The translations under genes and the position numbers were made by a program. Positions 34,558 to 45,381 of a stretch of DNA of 64,000 nt are shown in pieces. Source of the stretch: Isoetes taiwanensis (lineage: Eukaryota; Streptophyta; Lycopodiopsida; Isoetales; Isoetaceae); NCBI GenBank assembly GCA_021234155.1, contig JAJEKV010000001.1:14248356-14312355 (forward strand), written 5' to 3'. Position 1 is the stretch's first letter. Each line of letters starts with the position of its first letter. The notes under the pieces were generated by a model, which was given only the letters and a program-made list of their open reading frames with translations, did not search any database and was not told where the DNA came from.

Positions 34558-37433
34558 TTTTTTTTTGAAGGACGAAAGCCAAAAAGTTTATTAATCAGAG
34601 AAAAAGTACAAAATTTACATGTCTCATCTAACTGTGTAAGCACACAAAGATGCCACAGGAGCACGAGCCTGGAGCACAATGTACTTACTCCAGAATAGGA
34701 GACTAATGATAAGAATCAATCGAAGATAATCGATCCGGATCGATCCACCGGTTCGAAGTCAAGGGAAGAACACTGCGTAAAATTATCAATATCTTTTTCG
34801 GGCCCTTTGTAATAACACCGTAATGCGGATGAATAAATGCCCTGAAAGATGTGGTGTCTGCGCCGCTCCCATATCGACCACAGGAGCCAACCGAAACCAA
34901 GGTGAAATGCCCTTTGTTTAGCTGAAGGCCATCCATTGGGATAGGATGCCAAAAGGATGCATCGGCGATCCGGTTATAATCGTTAAACAAACCTTGTAGC
35001 CGGACCCGCGGCGGTTGAACCTCGGGACAATCAAAGAGACAATGCTCAAGAGTCTCAACGTCCAGAAGGCGAGGCGGGCATACCGCGATATCACGAGGAT
35101 CATAGCGATGTCGAAAAGGCATTAACCCGCGAGCACACGTGGATAACCCCGCCACCACAATCTGAGACTTTAGGGTGGAGCAACCTATCCCAAAGCCATC
35201 GCCACGCATCGACACAAAGTGGGTTGTGGAACATGTAGGTGCCACGACCGCAACCGGAGGGGTTGTGGTGCTAAAAGAAGGCGATATCTTGATCCGACAA
35301 ATTGCTTGCCTTTGTGAATATTTTCATGGCGAGTCCCATGGCACCCTTTCAAAGACACCAACTTGCACTATGAGAGGTAAATTTTTCCGACCTTCTCCCA
35401 TAGAGATACATCCCAACGAGAGAAGGGAACTTTGCCTGAAATTCAGGCCAAGACAGTAGGGCGACCCTCCTCATACCATGCTTGAATAGAGACAACACCC
35501 CGCAAGAACCCATCGCCTACGTGTAAGGGGATGAACCGAGGGCTGCCAATGGAGGTGCCGAGGGGTCGGAGGTAGTGGTGCCCACCACCATGGAGTCTCC
35601 AATAGGGTGTGGATAGAGGGGCATGGCGGAAAAAGATGTCGGATCGCCTCCCATGCCGCCAACAAGCCACGCAAAAAAATGGAGAAGCTTGGAAAAGGTC
35701 CGCAGAGTCCGAAATAGAGCCCAAGGTAGGACTGGTTTGACAGCCTTCTTGCCTAGAGGGATACAAAGGACCAAGAGCTTGTCTAAGAAGGCGTGAACCG
35801 GAGAGTCATCCCCACCATTCAAGTAGTCTCCAAATGAACTTTGAAATGAGCACTTTGCTCTGCGATAGAAGTCCATCATACCCGACCACACCCATTTTGG
35901 AAGGATGCGCCGACCAAGCCACCTTAACCACGGCACCTTCCTCCGCACTGCCCAAATAAAGTTCGAACTATTGCAATGAGCTCACGCACTTTGATCTGTG
36001 GTGCTAGCAGTAAGGATGCCATATAAACATGGGTACTACTAAGGACTGACTTGGCCACTGTAATGCGACCTGCAAGAGACAACTTAGCAGTGGACCACCA
36101 GAACAAGTGCTTCTCCAAACCCCTAATGATCTCCTCCCAAGCAGCTCCCATAGTAACATGGATGCCAACTGGAATCCCTAACAACTTGACGGCCTGTCCA
36201 TGCGCAAGTAATTTCCATGGATAATCGTGAACACATGCCGGAGCCGGATTGTCCAATGTCCACAAAGCTGTACACTTCTGCCACCCCACAAGAATACCAG
36301 AAGCCAATGAAAAAGTGTCTAAAAGCATTTTGGCAGCAGCAAGATTCTCATCATTAGCGACTAGGAAGAGGAACGTGTCGTCTGCATATTGATTGCAAAC
36401 CTCTTGCGTGCCATCCTCCATTGCAAGACCATGGAGAAGTCCCTCTGTCGTTGCAATGGTGAATAACTGTGATAAAGCCTCTGCAACAATTGTGAAAAGC
36501 AATGGTGCTAAAGGGCATCCCCGGGCGAATACCACGGCCGAGTGAAAAGGCATGTGACGGCTCACCATGGAACAAGACGATCGCCCGAAAGCGTAGATAT
36601 GCGGCTTCATAATATCGATGTGAATTGTTCCCCAAATCCCGTCTTAGCATACAACGGCGATGAATTCCCGGTGACACCGCCAAGCTTTTGCAAAATCAAG
36701 CTTAAGGTATACAAGCTGGAAGGTTTTGCCTCGTGCCCAATAAATTCCCCTCGTAGCGCAGCAAAACATTATTCAAAATGCACCGTTTTTGAAAGAAAAC
36801 CCGACCGGGTTGTTGAGATGGACTCGCCAAGATGTCCTTTACCCGCTCTGCAAAAAGCCTTGGCGAAGATCTTATATCTGAGGACGACAATAAGGTGATG
36901 GGCATGCCACCAAATAGTCCGAGGATCCTTGACCTTGGGGATAAGTGAGATGGCACCTGTTTAGAATTCTATCCAAAGCGTGGACCGACCGAAAGTCACG
37001 TAAAGCATCATACACATCCGCTCCAGCCATTCCCAATACTCACGAAGAACTCAATTGGCAAACCATCCAAACCTGGGCATTTGCCTCTTTTTTCGGTTCA
37101 AAAGCCGCCGATTTTAAATCGTCACCGTCATAAATGCCCCTATTGACTATTGATTCGCTTTCGCCCGTGAGATGATGGGGGAAATCCTAGATAAAACAGC
37201 ATCTTGCATTTCTGATTGAAAGGGAAGATGTTTCTCAGCAAAAAACGTCTGGAAGTGGTTATGCAGATGCTGCCTGAGTTCAGTCGGTTCTGTAAGCATC
37301 GAACCATTCGGCAAAGGCAATGAAGACATGGTTGATGTCATTCGACGCCTCTTAGCTGCACGAAAAAAGAAGCCCGTACAACGGTCTCCATCACGAAACC
37401 ACTGCAGGCCTGCCTTCATCTTTGCTTGCCTTC
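34558..37433 (-). mobile_element. 5'-truncated LINE (L1-type), about 2.9 kb, minus strand
   Basis: The insert is bounded by an exact 16-bp duplication and has its poly(A) tail (T run up to 34566) at the left, as a minus-strand LINE should. Several frames cover ORF2 from the region before the reverse transcriptase to the C-terminus. At 37147-37419 are GLQWFRDGDRCTGFFFRAAK and FFRAAKRRRMTSTM. At 35924-36610 are ARGCPLAPLLFTIVAEALS, the catalytic QYADDTFLF and LAGRITVAKSVLSS. At 34703-35245 is the zinc-like ETLEHCLFDCPEV. The endonuclease is absent, so it was truncated on insertion. Frameshifts and stops separate the pieces. Confidence 0.9.
35924..36610 (-). pseudogene. Reverse transcriptase core of the truncated LINE
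   Basis: This 228-codon frame holds the fingers/palm motifs of a non-LTR reverse transcriptase: CPLAPLLFTIVAEALSQLF, the YADD active site (NQYADDTFLFLVAND), ILVGWQKCTALW and the thumb-proximal LGIPVG and KLSLAGRITVAKS. It lacks the start of the domain, which continues in another frame at 36354-36683. The active site is intact but there is no complete protein. Confidence 0.85.
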
Positions 37434-37449
37434 ATCTTAAAAGTATTTT
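37434..37449. repeat. Target site duplication (right) of the 5'-truncated LINE
   Basis: Exact match to 34542-34557. It is preceded by a small local duplication of 'tgccttcatctt' (about 37421-37438). Confidence 0.9.
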
Positions 37450-38249
37450 GCCTCCTTGTAAACTAAAACCATCAACATACCTTGGTAGCTGTATACTCTA
37501 TAGGACCAAACTCCCAACTAATCGTCAATCTTGAACCTTAATTGTATGATTGTGTCTTAGAGTTGGGTATATTATTGCGGTCTATTGAAAACTATCCAGG
37601 GCATGAACCGTCTGTTGCCAGTCCAGTCTTATGAGAAATGCTTGTCGTGCTAGTACCTGATGTGGGGTGTATGTGCATGTACATTATATATGAAGTTATT
37701 TTATAAGTATAAATATGGCTTGGGCCACTCTGTGGGATTGCATATAAAGAACGTGATGGTATTCCGCGGTATTGTGCATTTGCATTCAACATCCCACCTT
37801 TGGAGGGGTGGGGTGGCCGTGTAACTCTGCATCCGTGTCAGATGGCCTGACGGATGAGTTTAAAAGCCTGTAAGTACAGATGGAGAGAGTGGTCTCGTTG
37901 GGTTCGCAACCCAAGGATTACGCTTGGCATGTAGTTATCTATGTGAAAGATATATGGTAATGTAATATGTTGTATTCTTGGTGCTAACACATGCAAGGGG
38001 AATCCAGATGGAGCAGCTGTTGAATGAATGCTTGAAAGATCCCTAATGCTCCTTCCCACTTGTGGACTAACCCCGGGTGTGTGTTTATGTTCAAGATGGC
38101 ACGTCCTGAAGCAACAATAGTCCTGAATTTTGACCCTTTGTTACGTGGTAGTTTCATGAAACAAATAAAGAACCAGAAATGATATCCAAAGAGAGAGTTT
38201 TCGAAATGATAACCTCCTTGTTCAAGCATCTTTATTATGAGCAGCTCTG
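37450..38249. other. Non-coding region, no gene recognised
   Basis: The sequence after the LINE is the continuation of the interrupted region. No coding sequence, RNA gene or clear LTR border is visible. Confidence 0.4.
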
Positions 38250-38358
38250 ACCTAGGATCCAGGCTCCGGACCCTGAGCTGGACGAGGAGTTTTCCATGGG
38301 AGGCAGCTCCAGTAATTCCTCCTCAGTCACTTTCGAGGAGGAGGATAAGTCCGAGTGA
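38250..38358 (+). pseudogene. Possible 3' end of a Ty3/gypsy polyprotein
   Basis: One frame reads QAPDPELDEEFSMGGSSSNS followed by an acidic stretch and a TGA at 38356-38358. Such acidic Ser-rich tails occur at the ends of some Ty3 polyproteins, and it lies about 210 bp before a primer-binding-site-like sequence and a gag, as if a short LTR separated two element copies. This is tentative. Confidence 0.3.
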
Positions 38359-38567
38359 CCATAGAGATATTGAGTTGTACTTGTTAAGTGTGTGATCTGT
38401 AAATATTGAAATCATGCGATACCTTAAGAGAATTTGTAACTTTTATATTTTACATGAGCATTTTCATAGATAAGTATTTGATATAAAGTTATCATTGCCA
38501 TATGGTTGTCCTTTATCTCAATTATTTGGCGCAACGACCTAGGCCAAGGGGCTAGGTCTGGATCAGT

Positions 38568-38580
38568 TGGCATCAGAGCC
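38568..38580 (+). other. Primer-binding-site-like sequence of a Ty3/gypsy element
   Basis: TGGCATCAGAGCC differs by one base from the initiator tRNA-Met complement TGGTATCAGAGCC. It lies 114 bp before the gag start codon, a normal distance. Confidence 0.6.
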
Positions 38581-38694
38581 AAAGTTCTGACACCCTTCGG
38601 GCCATGAGAATTAAGGGCTAAGAACTTAAGGAAATCTCCTACAAAGTAGAATTGTTGTGTAACCATTGCCGTCATTTTCCAGGTGGTTAGCAGG

Positions 38695-39647
38695 ATGTCT
38701 GGAAATGATGATAACAATTCAGGAGCTGGGGGTAGCGGCACTGCTCCTACCATAACTGAGCAAATATTGGCAGCTATGCAACAACAACTTGCCACTATGC
38801 AACAATAGCTTGCCACCAAGGATGCTGACCTTGATGAGGTCAACAAGGTTTTGAAGCAACTTAAAATGGAGACATTTAGTGGTAAGGATACCACAGGTGA
38901 GGATGCTGATGCTTGGTTGAAGGGGATCGAATTTTATTTTCAAGTTAAGAAAACTCCAGACTTATTAAAGGCCACCATTGCCGATATGCTATTGACTGGA
39001 CCTGCCAAGATATGGTGGAAATAGTATAAAAAGGCTAATCAGCTTTTTCTGAGCCGTATCACATGGGGTACTTTCAAAGTAGCAATTAAGCTCCATTATT
39101 TACCTGCTGGGTTTGAGCTAGTGTAGATGAACAAGTTCCAAAATCTGGTTCAAGAAGATATAGTAGAAGTATATGCCAATGCATTCAGGGCATTGCAACC
39201 ATATGGACCCACTATGACAGTGGCACAATTAGCTGACAAGTTTATTCGTGGGAGCCAGAGTTGATTTTGTTAGTCGGAGGAGTAACCTATCCTAGCTTAA
39301 AAGAAGCTATCCGGATCTCCAAGTTTAAAGAGCAAGTCCACAATCGGATTAAGAAAAGTTGGGAGGAAACAACCCAACATTGGAAATCAGAAAAGGAATA
39401 TCCTTATAAGCAGAGGGAAAGGTCCTTTGCTGCTTCTGGAGATACAAGAGAAAATGTACGCTCTACCCCAGAAAGACGGTCAAGTGCACCAGTTTGGATG
39501 AGTCAAGGGGAACAAGAATGTTGTTGCCGAGAAAGATTGTGTTACTATTGCAAAGAAGCTGGACATATTTCAGCTCGTTGTCCTCGAAGATGGCAAAACA
39601 AGAATAATGTAGGACAACAGGCTAGTATTGGACCTACTAAGTTTTAG
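38695..39647 (+). pseudogene. Ty3/gypsy gag relic
   Basis: From ATG 38695 (MSGNDDNNSGAGGSGTAP) the frame contains a Gln-rich stretch, then METFSGKDTTGEDADAWL and FYFQVKKTP, then a YANAFRALQPYGPTMTV-type capsid block. It is broken by several stops (for example near 38806). The last part, in another frame at 39261-39647, has a zinc knuckle CYYCKEAGHISARCP. Order and motifs are those of a Ty3/gypsy gag. No protease or reverse transcriptase follows within 1 kb, so the element is truncated. Confidence 0.8.
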
Positions 39648-40715
39648 AAAAATACCAATTATGGGAATCGAAGGAACTGGTCTCAGGCTAGTAGTGGGAA
39701 TCCAAGAAACTAGAATAGGCCAGTAACGAGTATGCCAAGTGTTAATGGACCTAATATCTTGCCAAATATGCAAAAGAATAAGATTAGATGAGATCTTAGC
39801 ATATGTAGATTTAATTAGACAAGTTATTTCGCATACAACCTTGAATAGAAGCATCCTAAGTTTTATTTTGACACAATAATGTTCTTTCGTCAGTTCAAGA
39901 CACAATAACGTTCTTTCATGAGTCCAAGGCATTGTTCCCCGATGTTCTGCTATTGCTGGAGAATAAAGTCAATGCAAATTCTCAGAACAAGAGAATTCAA
40001 GTGAATTATGATGTTGCAAGCCCAAGGGAGGGTTGGCAGGTGACTGGTGGATAATAGCTGCTCCACCTTACAAAGGAGGCGAGAATGAGATACAAAAAGG
40101 ATGGATTTAAATGAATTATGGAAAGAAAGACCACTTTCTTACACAACTTTAAAAGAGAAGAGATAACATCGTATAATGACAAAGAGGTTTTAAACACAAA
40201 AGATATTCCTTTAATACCCGATGCATCTTTCAGAGCTTTTGTTATGTTTGCAGCTTGATACCTCGACTATAATCACCATGGGTAATGGTAAGACATGCCA
40301 TTCATATGCGGAAGTAATAGACATCTTTCTTTGGTCTCCATCATTACATTGCAGATAAAATCTTTTTTATATGCCTGGTTTGCTGATTCACCTTCCCTTT
40401 TTGTTTCTTAGCCTGACAAAGACCCTAAATCCATTCTATTCTCTATGACAAAATGTGCCTGACTGCAAGAAGTTACCTTACATGAATAAAAGAGATCTAG
40501 GCATGCTTGAGGCGAAGCCTGGAAACATTAGGAGTAGGCCATGTGCTAACTCTCATGCTAGATGCTACATCTCAAAATCCATCTATAATTATGCCTGTCT
40601 ACACAGCCTATATTTCATACTTAGACAAATGTCACTGGAAATACAATTTCAACTAAAACTTTACTATACTTAGAATTTGAGCTCATAAAATCTGAAGCCC
40701 CAGACATGAGATGCA
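39648..40715. other. Intergenic region between the gag relic and the transporter gene
   Basis: No gene is supported. The part next to 40716 should contain the 3' untranslated region of the minus-strand transporter gene; no strong polyadenylation signal was picked. Confidence 0.4.
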
Positions 40716-43218
40716 CTATTCAGTTTTAATTTGTTCATGACCTGTTGGTAATAGTGAAATCCAAAAGAGGGGAAGAAGAGTGATTGCTGCCTGTATTAAT
40801 ATCCCAAGCGGCAATCTAGTAAAGTCTCCAGAGCCAATCTGGAGGTAAGAAGCCAAAGCAACACCAAGATATCCACTGAAAATGCCAGCAAGACACTGGC
40901 AAGCTCCGATAAATGCCAAAAGGGAACCTTCACTGCCTGTTGGACAAAGCTTTGAAAGAAGAACCACAAAGGGTAATCCCTTGAACTGGCCTATAGCTTC
41001 CACCAGACCAGAAGTCGTCATAACATACAGCTCATTAGGAATGCCAATGTACAGGTTCAATTTGTATACAAGAACAAGATCAGAGAGGATATACAACACA
41101 ATAAGAGCTTGCACAGTTCCGATTAGTCTCCGAAAAGAAACCAATTTCAAATATTTGTTATATATAGCAGCTCCTACAATAACACCAAATTGTCCAACTG
41201 TTTTTGCCAACCCAAGCGAGGTAGAACTTATCTTCAGAACCTGTGTTTGGTAAAAGAATACTGTACCGCCAAGGGAAGGCACTGCTGAACATCCAACAAA
41301 CCATATTAAAGGGCCCAGAATTTGAGGAGATTTCACAAGCTCATAAAGGAGGAAAAACTGTTTCTGTATAGCTTCCAAGCCTGTCATAACTGATTGTTCT
41401 TTCGACAGCTTTCTTGACTTCTCCAATCCATTTTCTTTCACATCACTAGCAGTCCCTGTAGATAGTATCCTTTTCTTTAAGCTTGTTTCTTTTGAACCAG
41501 TCAACTGAGTTACATGAGTCCCCTCATCTTCCACTTCAACTGCTGCGTCCGTTAAGGAATTAACTTGCAAGCCAAATGAAGCTTCCTTCACAAAGAAACA
41601 CACAAATAGGTGGCAAGTGGCAAGAATTAGGAAAATTGTGCACATTTTCTGAGGTGACATTGCTTGCAAAGCAAATCCTGAGAGTAGATTCCCAAACAGG
41701 CCTCCTAATGAGGACATCATGCACGCAAAAGAAAGCAGCTCGCCATTACCTCTCTTCCCTAGTTCTCCAATAAGGGCATCACTAGTAACATCGGCAATAG
41801 AAGCGCCTAAGTTGCTGAGGGTTAAAAGGAAAGTCATTACGAAGAATGTCGACTGTGTGCCAAGGCAATAAACAATTGAACCCCAGCAGAGGATCTGCAG
41901 CAAACCTGCATAAAAAAGTCCACAGAATTTGCATAAAAGGGATTCGGAAAAACAGTGCAAGAAAATTTTATATGAAGATCTACAAGAAACCAGAATCTTA
42001 AGAATGTTTTACAATCATATTGGCTTATTAAATTTCCAATTCTTAATATATAACAAAGGTTTTTAATACATAACTTTCACAAATTGGGATACTACTTACT
42101 AGCCAAACCAATGAATCCAAGAACAGATATGCACTCATCCTTCAATATGAACAGATGGATATCAGTCACTAGCAGGCCACTAATTCTTTATAAGGGCTCT
42201 AAAGAGAAACTTCCATTGGCCCAAGGCTCTGTAAAAGCTCTTTCGTCGTAACTAAATGCTTCTCTTCTTTTATCTATGCACAAAAGTTCACTCCTATGTC
42301 CTTACAATACTTCAAAAATGCTCCTTGTACAATTTTCATTTCATCGGGATTAAACACACGAAGGAATTCTCATTTTACCCCATATATTTCACACATAGCA
42401 ACGGTGGATGTAGAATGGGACTGCTAAGATTAGAATAAAATGGAACTAGAGATTCTAACATAAAGGAGTTCTTTCTTATCTTTGATCGCCTATAAACCCA
42501 GCCACTTGCTTTATTTGGCTATTATTTCCCTAAGTGACTCGTTGAAAATAGTCTATGCCATACTGTCTCATACAATGCACAATCCGGAGTTGGCACAGTT
42601 TCCTTTAAATATCACTAGACATAATCTAGAAAGGGGTAAGGCAGACTTGTTGGCATGGTATGCCACAAAAGGCAAATGCTAGAGTGACGGCCAAGCAATC
42701 GACCTGCAAACAGTGTTCGCAAGTGGAATTGAAAGTTCATTAAAAATGTGCAAAAAAACTTTTCATCGTGACAGTGTAGAAGTCAATTGAACAATACGTT
42801 TCATTTCTTCCTTTTACAGCTTCTTTGCTTGGAAAAAATTTATTAGCCATTCTACATGCTCAAAATTAGGCAGAAGAATGCACAGAAATTAGAAAATCAT
42901 ACCAACATGAATCTAATACATAAGATTACAAAAATGCGAGTATGACTCACAAGCAAGAATTAGATAAGGCAGCCGGTGGGCTCCTCCAAGATATACAGCA
43001 TCGGAGATAATTCCACAAAGGGGCTTTGTTAGAAAAGGAAGGCTAGCCGTGGTCCAGAGAAACTGCAACTGCGAAGGAGCTACTTGAAGATCATCCTTAA
43101 GGTAATAATTGGTAGCAGTCCAAGGAAAACAACGAAAACCTTGAACCCAACATCCCAATCCTGTAAGCAAAATAAAAGCAGTACCATAGGTTCTGCTCGT
43201 CTGCTTGAACCACTCCAT
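40716..43218 (-). CDS. BT1-family folate-biopterin transporter
   Basis: Two coding exons on the minus strand, 43218-42951 and 41905-40716, join across a 1045-bp intron (T|GT makes a Cys codon) into about 485 residues. The N-terminal part has WVQGFRCFPWTATNYYL and PFLTKPLCGIISDAVYLGG. This 'QGF..FPW...YYL' and 'KPL.G.ISD' pattern is the signature of the plant BT1/folate-biopterin transporter group in the major facilitator superfamily. After the splice come LLQILCWGSIVYCLG, LTLSNLGASIADVTSDALIG and, after a charged loop (about residues 245-300), a second set of membrane helices (LGPLIWFVGCSAVPSLGGTV). About twelve membrane spans are expected. The start is the ATG in GCCATGG at 43218; a spliced 36-nt exon at 43257-43292 lies upstream and is read as leader. 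Substrate is inferred from the family. Confidence 0.88.
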
Positions 43219-43256
43219 GGCTTCACATAACACAGGCACTGCAAGTTCGAATGTAC

Positions 43257-43292
43257 CTTGGTTGAGATCGCCACAAAGGGATCTTTAGACAC
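43257..43292 (-). other. Probable 5' untranslated exon of the transporter gene
   Basis: A 36-nt segment is bounded on the minus strand by an acceptor (ttacag) and a donor (gtacat), and the next exon begins at 43238 after 'cttgcag'. In the frame needed to join the ATG exon it contains a TAA, so it is best read as leader. Further upstream exons would lie beyond 43300. Confidence 0.45.
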
Positions 43293-43447
43293 CTGTAATA
43301 ACATTCGCTTTAGTAAAGTATTCATGACGTGCTCCCCTACTAGCATCTAGCTTCCTAACAAATAAAAGCTATATAAACAAAGGTGCCTGTGCCTGTCAAT
43401 GTTCCTAACTGTGGTGTGAACATAATAGTATTGTGGTTTGGTCCATT

Positions 43448-43632
43448 CCTGTTTGTTCGTGTTTAGCTGTTAGTCCATTGGGTTAACAATTAATAGACTT
43501 TGTTCAGTATAGTAGCTAGTCCATTGGGTTAACAATTAAGAGATCTTATGTTCAAGTCTCTAGGGTCCATCATATATTCTCATGGATATTGTCTATATGG
43601 CATGGCATAAAAAATATTATCTATTTATCTTA
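43448..43632 (+). repeat. tRNA-derived SINE interrupted by the Harbinger element
   Basis: The A-box motif TAGTCCATTGGG occurs twice (about 43471 and 43513), and a B-box-like GTTCAAGTCTC follows (about 43551). Downstream is 'ggcatggcataaaaaatatt' and an ATCTATTT tail. The word 'tattgtggtttgg' just before the SINE (43432-43444) and again at about 49651-49663, past the tail on the far side of the Harbinger insertion, would be its target duplication. A third copy of that word at 49605-49617 complicates the reading. Confidence 0.5.
43630..43632. repeat. TTA target duplication (left) of the Harbinger element
   Basis: TTA at 43630-43632 matches TTA at 49603-49605. PIF/Harbinger transposons typically duplicate TTA or TAA. 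Confidence 0.88.
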
Positions 43633-43647
43633 GGCCCAGATTCCACT
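43633..43647 (+). repeat. Left terminal inverted repeat of the Harbinger element
   Basis: GGCCCAGATTCCACT; pairs with 49588-49602 with one mismatch at position 3. Confidence 0.92.
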
Positions 43648-44388
43648 TATGGAATTTAGGAGGTGGCAGTTAGGTGTTTTCAAATAATTAGCTTACACGT
43701 CATTAAAATTGCCTCAGCACATGATTCGATTGAAGGCCGGCAATTCTTCTACCCTTGCCGACGTGTGCATTCCGGCTTGCCCGCTAACTATCAGGGGATG
43801 TGGCTCGGTAATGTAATTGCCGATTACTATTTTGTTGACACGTCGAAGAGGATCTTGGCGCGAAGCACAAGATAACAATTTTTTTGGCGCCAGCTCCTGA
43901 CTGTCAGCTGTTCTTGCGTCCACTGTCATTACAGAATCTCATTCAAGGCAGATCATTTGTCGACATACTCCAGGTACCTTTCCCATGTTTTTTATTTGTT
44001 GATTTTATTGTCAATTTTCATTAAAGCTTCATTAAATTTCAGTTTCTAATAAACCATTCATAGTCTGTTGCCCAAGCTTCATTAAATTTCAATTTTTAAT
44101 AAACTATTCCTTTCAAGGCCAAGCTTCTGAATCCGGATTACAAATCCAGTACTTGCTTTCTGTTTCATGATTGCAGCTGCTTCTGACATATTATGGCTAT
44201 TCTGCAAATAAATTGCTCTCTCTGAAATTCCTTAGAGAAGAAGGCTCCTTCTCCTTTTTTTCATGTAAAACTTCAACCTTTTAGTTCTTTGAATCCAGAC
44301 TTTATATTCTTGAGTTCATTTGATAGCTTCTTTGAAACTGCATTACTCTGTACCAGATTATATACATCTACGTTCTTATTTGATGCAG

Positions 44389-45381
44389 ATGGATTCACAA
44401 CCTGAGATTGTGCATTGCACACAAGAAATTGATGTCCAGCAAGACAATGAGCTGCACGCTCAAAACAACCCGCCATATCCACAAAAAATACCATGCCGAC
44501 GTTCTGCACTTCCACAACCGCCAGCATTCCCATTTTCGACTACCAATTTACCTTTCTATCAGATTCATGGCACTAACACCATGCCATTCCAACATTTTGT
44601 AAACCATGCGCCATACTCTTCTACACCACCTTATTCTGCGCCTGCATCTCTAATAGATTTGACTGCGCAAGTGCCAATAGAGACTAAACCTCAGCCCAAG
44701 AGACAACGTCCATTAACAAATGCTGAAAAGCTACCTCGTGGCAAAAGAACTTCAAAAGGAGACAAGGATAAAGTAGACATTGCAGTCACTAAGAGGCCAA
44801 TAAAGGGAGAAAAGGACAAGGTAGATGCTGCTGGGAAGTATGCAAGATGGGAAGATAAGTGGACCGTTTCCTTGATCCATATTCGAGGCGAAATGCACGA
44901 TGAATTTTCAAAACCACCCAAGCAAGGTGTGAATCTCTGGCTTTCTGTTTGGACAAAGCTTATATCGGCGTGCCCGGACTTTGATAAGGACCATGAAGCA
45001 TGCAGAAAGAAGTGGAAAGCTTTATATAATGAGTACAAGGAAGTAAAAGCACACAATAATGTCTCAGGCAATGATAGGGCTGATGGATCTCAATGGTATA
45101 TGTTAATCGATGAGTACATGGGAAGTAGAGCAAATGTTTGCAAAGCAGTACATGGTGCAGCTATCTCTGAGACGATTGATGATGCAGATGTCCAACAGGT
45201 TGACGAGAAGCCAAATGTGAACAACAAGAAAAGTGTTGGAGACAAAAAAAATGCACTGGTGCAGGTAATGGAAAAAGGGAGGCAGGAACTCCTTCAACAA
45301 ATGGCAATTTGGGAAGGAAAAAGAGTTGAAGCCATAAACAACTTGCAGGCATCTATTGCAGAACTAGTGAAGGAGATTTAA
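44389..45381 (+). CDS. Harbinger Myb/trihelix-like DNA-binding protein
   Basis: The frame gives about 330 residues from ATG 44389. The start follows a good acceptor (tttgatgcag), so a 5' leader intron is likely; the frame is open further upstream. Residues about 1-100 are Pro/Gln-rich. A basic stretch with repeated KGDKDKVD / KGEKDKVD follows (about 122-155). The DNA-binding domain begins at about residue 160 (YARWEDKWTVSLIHIRGEMH) with the Trp-spaced helices LWLSVWTKLI, ACRKKWKALYNEYKEV and SQWYMLIDEYM, as in Myb/SANT-like (trihelix) domains. A C-terminal coiled coil is present (QVMEKGRQELLQQMAIWEGK). In studied PIF/Harbinger systems this partner binds subterminal DNA and brings in the transposase; that role is inferred. 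Confidence 0.85.
   Translation: MDSQPEIVHCTQEIDVQQDNELHAQNNPPYPQKIPCRRSALPQPPAFPFSTTNLPFYQIHGTNTMPFQHFVNHAPYSSTPPYSAPASLIDLTAQVPIETKPQPKRQRPLTNAEKLPRGKRTSKGDKDKVDIAVTKRPIKGEKDKVDAAGKYARWEDKWTVSLIHIRGEMHDEFSKPPKQGVNLWLSVWTKLISACPDFDKDHEACRKKWKALYNEYKEVKAHNNVSGNDRADGSQWYMLIDEYMGSRANVCKAVHGAAISETIDDADVQQVDEKPNVNNKKSVGDKKNALVQVMEKGRQELLQQMAIWEGKRVEAINNLQASIAELVKEI

Noticed and set aside
42482-42682. Open frame within the transporter intron
   Set aside because: It lies in an intron with clear GT-AG borders, is on the opposite strand, and has no domain.
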